Source of the DNA: Pseudopithomyces maydicus
Taxonomy: Eukaryota > Ascomycota > Dothideomycetes > Pleosporales > Didymosphaeriaceae
Assembly (NCBI GenBank): GCA_026873275.1
Contig: JANTUC010000002.1
Location: 496,001 to 560,000 of the forward strand
DNA: 64,000 nucleotides
Direction: 5' to 3'
The notes beneath the pieces are model-generated. The model was not told where the DNA came from, did no database searches, and saw only the letters and a program-made list of their open reading frames with translations. Within the stretch, counting starts at the first letter, position 1. Each line of letters opens with the position of its first letter. Positions 10,459 to 20,835 of this stretch are shown piece after piece. The position numbers and the translations under genes were made by a program.

Positions 10459-12072
10459 ATGGTCGCCTGCCCGCTGTGCGATAAGACCGTCACCCACAAC
10501 CTCATCAATGAGCACATTGACAGCGGGTGTGCCGACCATGTCATCGATGCCACCGCCGACACGCCCGCCACCCAGAAGGCCCACAGCTTCTTCACCCCGG
10601 CTGGCCGCAGGCCAGGGAACTCTGCGAAGAATGGCAACCCGACATCGTCGCCCTTAGGCCCGCCTCCGCCCGCCCTGCGACCCAAGACGCCTCCGCCAGG
10701 CACGAAGCGATCGTTCGACGACGCCGCCGCCGCTGCCGAACCGCAACCCAATGGAGAGCCCGTCTCCCCTGCCGTGGCGAGGCGCAAGAAGCTCAAGGCG
10801 GTCGAGGATGCTCAGCCATTGGCAGAGCGCATGCGCCCCATGAAGCTGGACGATGTCTTTGGCCAGGAGTTGATTGGGCCCAACGGCATCCTCCGCGGCA
10901 TGCTGGAGAGCAACAAGATCCCCTCCATGGTTCTGTGGGGCAAGTCGGGCACTGGCAAGACCACCATAGCGCGCATTATTGCAAATGCCTCCGCCTCGAG
11001 ATTTGTCGAGATCAACAGCACCAGCACCAAGCTTGAGGAGGTGCGCAAGATCTTTGCCGAAGCTTTGAAGGACTTGCAGCTCACAGGCCGCAAAACCATC
11101 GTCTTCTGTGACGAGATCCACCGCTTTTCCAAGACGCAGCAAGACGCTTTCCTGGGGCCCGTCGAGAGTGGCATCATCACGCTCATTGCGGCCACTACCG
11201 AGAACCCGAGCTTCAAAGTCATCAGTGCTTTGTTGTCGCGATGCCGGACCTTTACCTTGGACGAGCTGAACGACGATAATCTGATCAATATCTTGGAGCG
11301 TGCCATGGTCGCTGAGGAGTGCACCTCTGACTTGTTGGATAAAGAAATGCTGCGGTACTTTGCTTCCTTCTCGGATGGTGACGCCCGCACTGCGCTAAAT
11401 CTGCTTGAGCTTGCCATAAGCCTCTCCAAAAACCCGAATGTAACGAAAGACGAATTAAAAAAGCGGCTGACCAAGACTCTGGTGTATGATCGCGCTGGCG
11501 ACCAACACTATGAGAACATCTCCGCGCTACACAAGTCGATACGTGGCTCCGACCCCGATGCAGCCCTTTACTACCTCTCACGCATGCTCAAATCAGGAGA
11601 AGATCCTCGTTACATTGCACGGCGCCTAATAGTCGTCGCCTCAGAAGACGTAGGCTTAGCTGATAACAGCATGCTTTCGCTCGCGACAGCCACTTACAGC
11701 GCCTGCGAAAAGATTGGCATGCCCGAATGTAGCATCAACCTTGGCCATTGCGTTACTGCTCTGAGTCTCGCCCCCAAGTCTACCCGCGCCTATCGTGGAT
11801 TGCGAGCAGCAGAGGCTGCCTTGCAAGAGCCTGGCGTTGCTGCCCTACCTATACCTTTCCATCTTCGCAATGCACCGACGCGACTCATGAAAGATATCGG
11901 TTACTCTGAAGGATACAAATATAACCCTGACTATCTGGACGGTAAGGTGAAGCAAGAGTACCTACCAGAAGCTCTGCGCGGTCGTACGTTTTTGGAAGAA
12001 ATCGATTTGGGTTTAAAGGTAGATGAGGACTTGATGGATGATGATATGCTCATACCGGAAGTGGACGACTAG
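10459..12072 (+). CDS. MGS1: AAA+ ATPase MGS1/WRNIP1 (maintenance of genome stability)
   Basis: Replication-stress AAA+ ATPase of the RarA/MGS1/WRNIP1 family, nuclear, which binds ubiquitinated PCNA and acts at stalled forks. Single exon, 537 residues from ATG 10459. An upstream in-frame ATG at 10363 adds 32 residues that look like untranslated leader. Residues 1-24 form a UBZ4 ubiquitin-binding zinc finger (CPLC, then H19 and C24). After a Pro/Ala-rich linker come PMKLDDVFGQELIG, Walker A GKSGTGKTT (about residue 161), Walker B VFCDEIHRF (about 215), sensor 1 IAATTENPSF and the arginine finger region LLSRCRTF. The C-terminal MGS1 domain is recognisable (ARRLIVVASEDVGLAD, NAPTRLMKDIGYSEGY). 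Length is normal and nothing is broken. Confidence 0.96.
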   Translation: MVACPLCDKTVTHNLINEHIDSGCADHVIDATADTPATQKAHSFFTPAGRRPGNSAKNGNPTSSPLGPPPPALRPKTPPPGTKRSFDDAAAAAEPQPNGEPVSPAVARRKKLKAVEDAQPLAERMRPMKLDDVFGQELIGPNGILRGMLESNKIPSMVLWGKSGTGKTTIARIIANASASRFVEINSTSTKLEEVRKIFAEALKDLQLTGRKTIVFCDEIHRFSKTQQDAFLGPVESGIITLIAATTENPSFKVISALLSRCRTFTLDELNDDNLINILERAMVAEECTSDLLDKEMLRYFASFSDGDARTALNLLELAISLSKNPNVTKDELKKRLTKTLVYDRAGDQHYENISALHKSIRGSDPDAALYYLSRMLKSGEDPRYIARRLIVVASEDVGLADNSMLSLATATYSACEKIGMPECSINLGHCVTALSLAPKSTRAYRGLRAAEAALQEPGVAALPIPFHLRNAPTRLMKDIGYSEGYKYNPDYLDGKVKQEYLPEALRGRTFLEEIDLGLKVDEDLMDDDMLIPEVDD

Positions 12073-13223
12073 TCCGCATCCGCTTTGCAATTGGATCACG
12101 CGCTTGCTATGCGTGAAAAGAGTAGTGTTTGGATACAGGTGTTCTGATAGCGAACTGCGATACCCTTCATTCTAGTCTGCAACAACATTGTACGATCCCC
12201 CCAGCTGCCAGGTGCAAAGTGGCCCCCAAAGCGAGATAATAGCTTAAGAATATACAAAAGTGATGTATATTAATTGAACCTGGTACCTGACATTGGGGCG
12301 GTCTTCCATATTCGTCCATTGTCCGCTCAGCACGGTATTGTGCCTTTGCTCGTTGCTCTCTATTTATATATTAGTCGCTGGTACTATGTCGGGTCACTTC
12401 TCGGAGAAAGCATAGCAAGCCCCAAAGCCTCCCGGCCGGATCCCAGCATGCTCAAGTCGTACCTGCAGCCACACTTGTGCCCATTGGTCAGACATGCCGA
12501 CGCTTCGTATCAAATGATTACCTTTTAGGGCATGAATGCGATGGAAAGCTCGGTACTGAAAACATTCGTCCGCTCTCTCACTATTTGCAGGATAATTCTC
12601 AATACCAGGTACATGTTCATTACGTTTGAGAGATGCGAAAGGAACCCAGTTTCAACTTTCATCTCCACGCAATGCCTCCGAGCGGTAGATGACATTCCTG
12701 CAGCATCTCCGAAATGGTAGCACGGTAGCGAGCAGCGTCGCGTGAAGCGAGCCATTGCTTGCCTTATTCGCTGAAGATAGCCACAGCGTTCCCGACGGTA
12801 CAGTCCCAGATGCCACCCAACAACTCCACCAGACAGCATTCGCCCCGGGTATTTCTTCACGCGCCAAGGCAGAAACAATCTTATGGTTGGCTTGCATGGC
12901 CCGGGGTTGCTGGCGACTTGTGCTATTTGTAGGGTTGTACAAACATCCAGCCGTCTCGTATTGAGAGATCATTGCCCAACTCGCGCGTGCAGCTTGCTTG
13001 GCATCATAAGTGAGAACGCCTCCACATGGGGGCATTTGACTGGAAAATACATGAAGGAGTCGTTGTGGCTGCTTGGCGGGCGTTGCGTGCTTTGCTTATA
13101 GGGAGGGCGTAGCCTTGCCACGAGCATCTGGGTTGCCAGAGTACCAATAGCTCGAACCTATATTGCTCGATAGAGGCCTTTCATTGATTCAACACAAACA
13201 AGAGTAATTGCACGGTATTGAAA
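12073..13223. other. Intergenic stretch after MGS1
   Basis: No supported gene in about 1.15 kb. The longest frames (12274-12528 plus, 12652-13035 minus) have no motif, start context or splice partners that I can defend. It should hold the MGS1 terminator and the promoter of the next gene. Confidence 0.4.
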
Positions 13224-14563
13224 ATGAGCGAAGAGCAACTCGATGGGGAATACAACCCTTTCAATAACTATGCAGGTTATAGTCTGATGGCGCCATGTAT
13301 GCGCAGCTGTGAAGACTACCTACCATTCAACGTACGTTTGTCTGCCAGAGTTACTCACATTAGCTGATTGAATACACAGGGTTGTGACAATTCAGCATGT
13401 TGGTGCAAGAAGAACAATTTAGACAGGAGGATCAGCCAGCTTGAACGGTGCGCCTCGACATCATGCACCTTTGCGGACATGAACACGAAGACAGATGTGG
13501 ACATGCTCAGTGCTATTCAATTGCAGTACTGCATAGACAGGGACTTCAGCCCATCAGGAATGACGATGCCGTCGACGATCGAGGCTCAGACGACTTCTGC
13601 TGATAGCGGAAGCAGTCCGTCTGAGACGGGCGGTGCGCTGAGTACCGCTGGTTCCAATACTGGTGCAGGGACTACCTCGAGGACGAGGCCGAGTAGTGGG
13701 CCTTCAAACACGGGTGGTAAGCTAGTTTTTGAGTCTTATTGTCCTCACCTATTTCTTCCTACTATATATAACCTTGCTGCAAGGTTTTACTCACTTTGAA
13801 TAATCTTACAAACCCACGCTTAACACCCTTCAGCACTCTCTTCTACGTCCTCAACACCCACAACGCTACCCCCAAGTCCATCTAGTACTTATCATCTACG
13901 TCTTTTCAACATAACCTTCCGCTAACCATCTTCCAGACTCCTCCTCCGCTGACTCGACCACCTCCTCCAACTCCTCCAATTCCTCCTCCAACTCCAGCCT
14001 CTCCACCGCCGCCAAAGCCGGCATCGCCATCGGCGCCGTCTTCTGCATCCTCCTCGCCATCCTCATCGCCATCCTCCTCCTCCGCCGCCGCAAGCGCGCC
14101 CAATACCCCCTCCTACGCCACCCACGCCCAACCCCAAATGACCGCCGGCCCATCCCCCTACGCAGCACCCGCCCCACCCCTCCAGGTACAAACCACCGGC
14201 GCCACGGGCTTCGCAGCCAGCAAACCGGACGTGAGCCCCATCGAGGAAAAGACGCCCGCCTTCGCCCACACCGCAGTCTCCAGGAAGGAGGTCGGCACCG
14301 GTGTGGCGAGCCCGAATGCGCTGGGGACCCCGCATACGGCGCATGCGACGCCGGTGCCGCAGGGTTCGCCCGGGCAGACGCCAATGGAGATTGCGGGGAG
14401 CATGCCGCCGGATAGACATGAGGTTCATAGTGAGAGTACGACGGCGGTGTACCAGAGTGGGCCGGATGGGGGGCAGGGGCGCTGGGTGTATGAGGTTAGT
14501 GGGCAGCAGGGAGGTGGTGCGGGACGGGATGGCGCGTATGAATTGGGGACGGGGGGCTTTTGA
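13224..14563 (+). CDS. Cysteine-rich extracellular single-pass membrane protein (CFEM-like cysteine pattern)
   Basis: Four exons are supported by phase: 13224-13331, 13380-13716, 13834-13884 and 13937-14563. The N-terminal part holds an 8-cysteine-like module (APCMRSCED, GCDNSACWCKK, ERCASTSCTF, QLQYC) resembling CFEM and related surface modules of filamentous fungi. A Ser/Thr-rich stalk follows, then a transmembrane helix (AGIAIGAVFCILLAILIAIL) and a basic stop-transfer RRRKR. The tail is Pro/Ala/Gly-rich and ends VYEVSGQQ...YELGTGGF. Helix and tail lie in different frames: the helix frame runs to a stop at 14413, while the tail frame is open to 14563. Two extra C, or one fewer, in the C-run 14106-14110 would join them. 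A 31-base GT-AG pair (14186-14216) also restores frame but is very short. No classical signal peptide precedes the module, so a 5' exon may be missing. Function unknown; surface sensing or adhesion is a guess. Confidence 0.65.
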
Positions 14564-15297
14564 GGTAGATGGGTTGGGGGAGGGGAAGGCATGAGAGGTA
14601 TGCTTTTCTGCTGTTTGTGTAATTGGTGTGTAGTGCGGTAGTACATGTATTTGGGGGTGAAATATTTTCGTTAGTGAGAACACAGGATTTATCTTCTGCT
14701 CTTTGGGAGTAAACTTTTTTGATTGCCGTAGAGCTTGATATTGAGATCTGTGTCACCAATGAAGGATGCAGCAATTCCTAAGCTATACTGATCGAGAATA
14801 TCTGTGTGAAAATCTCATTGGAAGTTTGACATCGTATCTCTTTTCAGCGAGGCCATCGGCCATACGAGCGACCGCCTGAGAAGCCCAGAAAAGAAGTCCA
14901 TCGTACAGAGACGTGATCTATACGCTCAACATTGCATCCAGCTAAACAGCGCCACTGATCTTGAGAATCTGGATTGTGACGGAAATCCAGAAACTACTAT
15001 AGAGGTTAGAATGTTCGATGCTTCACTGGTATACAGACCCACTAAGACGCATGTGGATACGAGCATGTTGCCTTAAAGAGCTTTCGTTAGCGAGGACTAG
15101 TTTCAGTGGCTGAGAGGGCTGAGCAGACCTGAATTCGTTCAGCTCGACACTCCCCATAAATACCAGGGCAGCCTACGGTTCCAAACTATGTCCTATGATA
15201 TGTCGAATCTGAAGCTCCGGGGTTCATAACATTTGCAGATCGCATAGATCCCAAGGTTACAGCATCACCCACCCACTTGAGCGCTCCTTGATCTACA
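14564..15297. other. Intergenic stretch before the HET gene
   Basis: No supported gene. It contains the 3' region of the membrane protein gene and the presumed promoter of the HET-domain gene. Confidence 0.4.
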
Positions 15298-17397
15298 ATG
15301 GACGTCAACTCAAACTATACGTATGCTCCTTTGCCCGATGATAAATCGATACGCCTTCTAGTCGTCAGGCCCGAGTCAGATTCAAATGCAGCATTGCAGG
15401 CTTCGTTCCACATAGTAAACTTTGATGAAAACCCCCAATACGACGCCATCTCATATACATGGGGAGCACCGGAATTTCCAGAACGCATCGAATTTGGAGA
15501 TAGACATGTGGCGATAACCACAAATCTCGCTTCTGCCCTGCGATCTTTCAGAAAGCCGGATACAGAACGAGTCCTCTGGGCGGACGCAGTGTGCATAAAT
15601 CAGCAAGATATTCCAGAGAAGAGCAGTCAAGTAGTCCTGATGTCCGAGATCTACAAGAAGGCCGATCAGGTCCTCATCTGGCTCGGGGACTCGTGCGAAA
15701 AATCCCAATCTGCGATGGAAGGGTACAGGTTCCTTGCTGGGTCGATGGGGTTTCACGCAGGTCTATCTGGACTGCCTTCTGAAACCGTTCTCCCTCCAAT
15801 TGTGGAGAAAACAATGTTCTCGGAAATCATCCTACGTGGGGCTGATTCGTTTGCTGAAAGCTACCCTAGATTTGCAGTCAGCCCTGGAGATATGCTCTTG
15901 AGCCACGACATGAATTACATTTACGAAAACCTCTGGTTCACTCGTCTCTGGACCGTCCAAGAGGTTTGTCTGGCCTCTGCTCCGATAATATGTTGCGGTC
16001 GAGATAGACTGCCGTGGCAATTTTTCGCCGCCTGCATGATCCTTTTTAAAGGACTGAGACCGTCAAACGGATTCACGAGGAATCTCGCAGCTCTACTTCG
16101 TGCTGTGTCTATCGTGGAGGCAAGATCCATGTACCACATTTTCGACACCCTGAAAGCGGCGCAAAACAATGGCCCCATTCTGCCTTCGGAAGATTCATTG
16201 GGTATAGGAATAACAAGTTCGCAGCTACAAACTCGGTTCATGCGCAGAGTGAACTATTTGAATCTTTGTAATATTCTGAAGGGTAACGATAATAGCGGAG
16301 AACTATCATTTGCTGATGCAAAAGCGCGGGTCTCTTCTCTGATGCATTTCGGAGACGTGATTGAAAGCTTACGCAGTCAAGATTGTTCAGACGACAAGGA
16401 CCGGATCTACGCACTGTTGAGCTTGAGGGCCATCGAAGCCGATATCGACATCACTCCCGATTACTCCCTTTCAGTACCACATATATACACGGATTACGCG
16501 GCAAAATCGCTCGGCAAAGGATACCTTGAGGTTCTATACGACGCTGGACTTTGGTACCGCGAGAATCCCACTGGAATGCTTCACATCGGGCATGATTATC
16601 TCCCCAGTTGGGTCCCCGACTTCCGAAAAAGCAGCCGTCGAGATCGATTACCTTGGCTGAACAGTCGCAGCAACTTTTCGAATAGTCTTCACGGGGAACT
16701 ATCGATTACCGCTAACGGTTTATCACTATCCTTCAGCGGGGTTGTGCTGGACAAGATACTTGGAGGTGAGGTTGAAGCGCTGCCTCGTATGTGGGCCTTT
16801 GGTGGAGGCCCAACGACGTACGATAAGACGAGGACGTTTGTGAAAGATTGCTTGGAGCTATGTAAGGTGCATGGCGTTGAAGATTCCTTCCCTTCCAAGT
16901 CTCGCTTTGAGGAAGCATTTTGGAGCACATTGCTCATGGAGGGCTTGGGTCCAACAGCCACGAATATACTGAGGAAACCCACGACCGCCGCTTTATTGAG
17001 AGAATTGGGCCAGATGTACGAAAAGCACTGTCTAGCGGAAGATGGTGAAGTTACGAGACATCCAGGCATTGTGGACCTTTGGCTATATCACGGAGAGAAG
17101 GTGCCGGATGGTATGTCTGAGGAAGCAAAAATGGCTCTTGTATGTTACAAGTGTCTTCGAGAGACTATGAATGCAGTGGTATTTTTTGTGACTGAGGGTG
17201 GACGCTTAGGACTGGCACCGCCGGAAATCTGCAGCGAGGATAAAATTGTGATCATGAACGGGGCCTGCCATCCGTTGATCGTCCGCGAGGTACCGTTGCT
17301 GAAAAATTACATCTTGATTGGTCCCTGTTACGTATACGGAGTATCACGCAGTGATCTTACGACTGAGAAGGAATCCGAGACCATAGAACTCATTTGA
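15298..17397 (+). CDS. HET-domain protein (heterokaryon incompatibility family)
   Basis: Single exon of 699 residues. The N-terminal third is a HET domain (PF06985): NPQYDAISYTWG at about residues 45-56, LWADAVCINQQD near 97, then QVVLMSEIYKKADQVLIWLG and, further on, LWFTRLWTVQEVCLA. A conserved later block, DDKDRIYALLSL, precedes the linker PDYSLSVPHIYTDYA that is usual for this family. HET domains have a TIR-like fold and mediate non-self recognition and cell death between incompatible fungal strains; many paralogues have other or unknown roles. No signal peptide or membrane segment is visible. The C-terminal 250 residues have no recognised domain. Reading frame is intact, so the gene looks functional. 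The immediate neighbours give no clear partner (no NLR or patatin gene beside it). Confidence 0.93.
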   Translation: MDVNSNYTYAPLPDDKSIRLLVVRPESDSNAALQASFHIVNFDENPQYDAISYTWGAPEFPERIEFGDRHVAITTNLASALRSFRKPDTERVLWADAVCINQQDIPEKSSQVVLMSEIYKKADQVLIWLGDSCEKSQSAMEGYRFLAGSMGFHAGLSGLPSETVLPPIVEKTMFSEIILRGADSFAESYPRFAVSPGDMLLSHDMNYIYENLWFTRLWTVQEVCLASAPIICCGRDRLPWQFFAACMILFKGLRPSNGFTRNLAALLRAVSIVEARSMYHIFDTLKAAQNNGPILPSEDSLGIGITSSQLQTRFMRRVNYLNLCNILKGNDNSGELSFADAKARVSSLMHFGDVIESLRSQDCSDDKDRIYALLSLRAIEADIDITPDYSLSVPHIYTDYAAKSLGKGYLEVLYDAGLWYRENPTGMLHIGHDYLPSWVPDFRKSSRRDRLPWLNSRSNFSNSLHGELSITANGLSLSFSGVVLDKILGGEVEALPRMWAFGGGPTTYDKTRTFVKDCLELCKVHGVEDSFPSKSRFEEAFWSTLLMEGLGPTATNILRKPTTAALLRELGQMYEKHCLAEDGEVTRHPGIVDLWLYHGEKVPDGMSEEAKMALVCYKCLRETMNAVVFFVTEGGRLGLAPPEICSEDKIVIMNGACHPLIVREVPLLKNYILIGPCYVYGVSRSDLTTEKESETIELI

Positions 17398-17623
17398 ACT
17401 GTACTCTTATGTTTTTTTTGATATTCTACACAGTCTCACAGCATGGCTTTATTGCTAGAGTGAAATGTCTTAAACATCAACTGATCCGAAGCGTCCTCGG
17501 TTTGGAGCCGAATATTTTGTTGTCAGTATAGTGTCCGAGTATACGACGCTTTACTAGCCTGCATATTGATTTAAACCACGCTATCCTCGCTCAACTTTTG
17601 CTCCCCCTATCTTCAATAACGCC

Positions 17624-19272
17624 TCAGCCACCCGTAATTGGACCAGTGAAATTCACAAAGTGAATCAAAATAGAGTCCAATCCATTCACTGCATGTCCGC
17701 GAAAAACACCACAAACAGCCAGATTGTGTAACCCAATGTCCCGGTATGGAACCTTCACAATGTCCTTGATAATATCGTACCTACCAAATGGCGATGATAG
17801 GCTGCACTCTCCATTACTAGGATTACAAACATTTTGCAATCCTGATACCAACGTTGTATCGTAGTACATGTTGAACTGCAACCTGTCCATAGAGGGGTAC
17901 GGCTTCCCTGTCCCGTTCAGGATCTGGCGTCCGACACCTACGTCAAAGTGGTAAGAACCAGCAGAAGTCAGATTGACGGCTTTCAATAGACAGTATGATC
18001 GATCGTTGGGATATTTCGTACGTTGAGAGCTCATATTGAAAACGGAGACATTGTCATAGCCAGAGAGCTTGCCGAGGTAAGTTACGATGCTACCGAGTAG
18101 GCTGGAGAAGTCCTTGTATGAAGGGTTGGCTACCGTTGTAAAAGAAAAGACCGTTTCTTCGAAGTGGGACGTCAGCTCTGATGCTGCAGTAGCGCTTGGT
18201 CCTGCAATGAGTGGTGTCGACGGATATGGCGAGATAGTGAGGTCGAGAGGTACTACAGTAGTTTGGCTTGCATCAACAGCGGAAGTTGTTGAACTGAGAA
18301 TTGGGGCGATTGGAGATATATCGACTGTCGGATTCGGGGTTGCAACGGCTGTTGAAGCTATAATAGGGCGAGGTTTCCCCAAAAGACGTGGGGGCGTGTA
18401 CTGGTAGATATTGATAGCATCAGGACCACCACACAATTCGCTAAGATTGCCTTTGCATGGCACTTGGGATATGAATAAGCCAAAAGCCCTTATTACACGC
18501 TTATGAATGAACTTACTATCACAATTACTTGCATCGATGGCCTCCAACTTGATTCGGTATTCATTGTCACACCAGCACTCTGTTCCTTGTCAATACAAAG
18601 CCCTATTATTAAGGGTATAAGGTAAGATTGTGCATACCACCGGCGTACTCCAGACCAGCATATATGTAACCTCTTCCGAAGCAGGTCTTGGTGCACTCCA
18701 GAACTGATACATTGTCTGATCCGCCAGGTACTACCGCGAAATGACTCAGTAGGCGAGCTCTTTGAGTGTCTGCAAAGCACCCAAGGGGCTTGAACAAGTT
18801 CTCTCCCGAATTTACTGTTGGCTTCCGTATTGATCTGAAGTACAAAGAAAGTCTGTCTGGTCCCCCGCATATCTGCAATGGATTACCTGCACATGATTGG
18901 TAACATTCGCTGGGATCTGATATCCCGGGAGAACTATTGACAAGGCCGCACTGGAATCGTAAGCTTGTGAACTGGTTTCATACGGAATAAATCAACACAT
19001 ACGTAGCACTCTCCTACATATTCCAAACCGGCGTAAGGGTATCCTTTGCTTGCACAGAAACTCTGGCATTTCTCGACAGTCATACCCGAATAGTCGTAGA
19101 ATGCTGCTTGTGCTAGTGCACGACGACCAAGAGGCTCTTTGTAACATCCCTCTGACATCCAAGGCGCTCGTGGGTCTTGAAGAATTGGTGTGTGAAGCTC
19201 GACATCTGGAATACGAAACAAGGGACCAGCCCGAGATGCTGCGACAAAGGACAACACACAAATGAACCTCAT
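17624..19272 (-). CDS. Secreted protein with two WSC domains
   Basis: Four exons (19003-19272, 18638-18950, 18517-18585, 17624-18462) join in phase to 496 residues. The start at 19272 gives a good signal peptide (MRFICVLSFVAASRAGP); an upstream Met at 19320 would add 16 residues. Two WSC carbohydrate-binding modules follow. The first runs from EGCYKEPLGRRAL through YPYAGLEYVGECYCG to NPLQICGGPDRLSLY; the second from LGCFADTQRARLL through YIYAGLEYAGGTECWCDN to LSELCGGPDAINIYQY. A Ser/Thr/Pro linker leads to about 200 residues with SYHFDVGVGRQILNG and CNPSNGECSLSS that I do not recognise. There is no clear transmembrane segment, unlike yeast Wsc sensors, so a secreted wall- or glycan-binding protein is more likely. 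The intron 18463-18516 was chosen over read-through because it restores the WSC cysteine spacing. Confidence 0.85.
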
Positions 19273-19320
19273 GATCGACTCGAAAGCTTTACGGGGCGCA
19301 AGAGATGAGATAAAATTCAT

Positions 19321-20835
19321 TGTTGAACTTATTAGCAGTGATTTAAAAATTTTGATGGATTGAAAGCCGATGGATTACGTCCTTGTGTTGGGACCAGGTT
19401 CCACTGTCCTGGGAAAGCACCAAAACGACAACATCATGTGTTGAATGTAATCAACCAACGATATCCAATTGTCTGGCACTGAACAAGCTGAAAAAATATC
19501 TTTCGCCTTTTATCAAGAAATGGCCACGGGGTATCTAGATCATTATGCAGTAGCCCACACCCATCGGCCTAGTCTTGATTGGTCACAAGGTATACGTCAA
19601 GGCTGACACTGGACAGAAATATTCCTTGAAGGTTCTTACTGCAGTAATAGTAATTTGGTTTTCAAATTATCCTAGGTGTCTATCATGTACGAGTGATGCA
19701 CGTTGTCAGCTCGGGAACTCATATTGGTTGCCATGATCGACATACATCAGTTCGACTTATAGACTAATAAATAAAGGCGAATCTGGAGTTAGATACAACA
19801 GCAGCACCGAAGGATTTTAGAAGAAGTTTTTAACGGTGTTGAACCTATGTGACTCAAACGAGAAGCACAATCTGGACGCGGAAGATACACAACTCATTGT
19901 GATTACTTGGCCGCTAGGGATTGCTTCACGAAGCACAAACCTTTCCATCAGTATTCATATCTAACAAATTCTTAGCAGGCACCAGAATGAAGTTGATTTG
20001 GTTACAAAAATTACGATATCATCTATTGCTCTTAAAATAGAAGCGCACGTGGCACATATGCATAGAATGACGTGCATGTGTAGTGGCATACTTGCTCACC
20101 ACCACTGTTGTGTCGACGCCACGAGTTTCGCTAGATATTCAGGAAATCAGTGCTTGGTCTTGCGCCCATAAGTCCACTCCAAAGATCCACATGAATAAAT
20201 TCAGCTTCATGCCTAGGTATGTGTATATCCATACATTCCAGCGCATGAATCTTACAGTTGTGGATCCGAAGAAAGTGGTAGGTAGATTCTCTTAGAGTCA
20301 GCACTGTTATTATTCCCGCTCGTATTTACCACAGATGGGATATTAGGCTATTGAATGCTAAGGGTCCCTGACGTGATATATGAGAGTCCTATATCATGGG
20401 CGAGGACCACGCCCCATACCGCTAGCCCAATCAGGCAGGAGCATCTTCCATACAAGCACGCTAAGACACAACCGAGGATGTCAAGCAGCGGATCTAACGA
20501 GCTTATTTCCCTTCCCTGGCTGTTGACCGCCGCCGCGCCGTTGTCTCTGGTCCGCGAACCCTGCCGACCTGCCTCTTGGAGATGCAGCATGGGCCACTCG
20601 GGCGTTAATTCGCTGGAGCCCAGGTCGTCGGCTATCTTGACTGTAGGGATGAGGCTAAGCTTCACATGGCAACTGTATATTAGAGTACCGCATTTAAGAA
20701 GAGCAGAACCCCATTGACAGCACGGCAGCCTGCTCGTGAGGTTCTTTCAGGGTCTTACCTTCATCGTTGGCCAGTCACCGAAAGCCGGACATCGTACTGT
20801 TGACCTCGAGACGTTGTAACATACGATTTGACAAC
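19321..20835. other. Intergenic stretch between divergent WSC and sedolisin genes
   Basis: About 1.5 kb with no supported gene. Open frames at 20083-20295 and 20348-20717 lack any recognisable content. As the flanking genes diverge, both promoters must lie here; a CCAAT motif (CCCAATCAGG) is near 20426. Confidence 0.4.

Noticed and set aside
15298..17397. HET gene as part of a two-gene incompatibility or NLR defence system
   Set aside because: No NLR, SNARE, patatin or other known partner lies beside it; the neighbours are a surface protein and a WSC protein.
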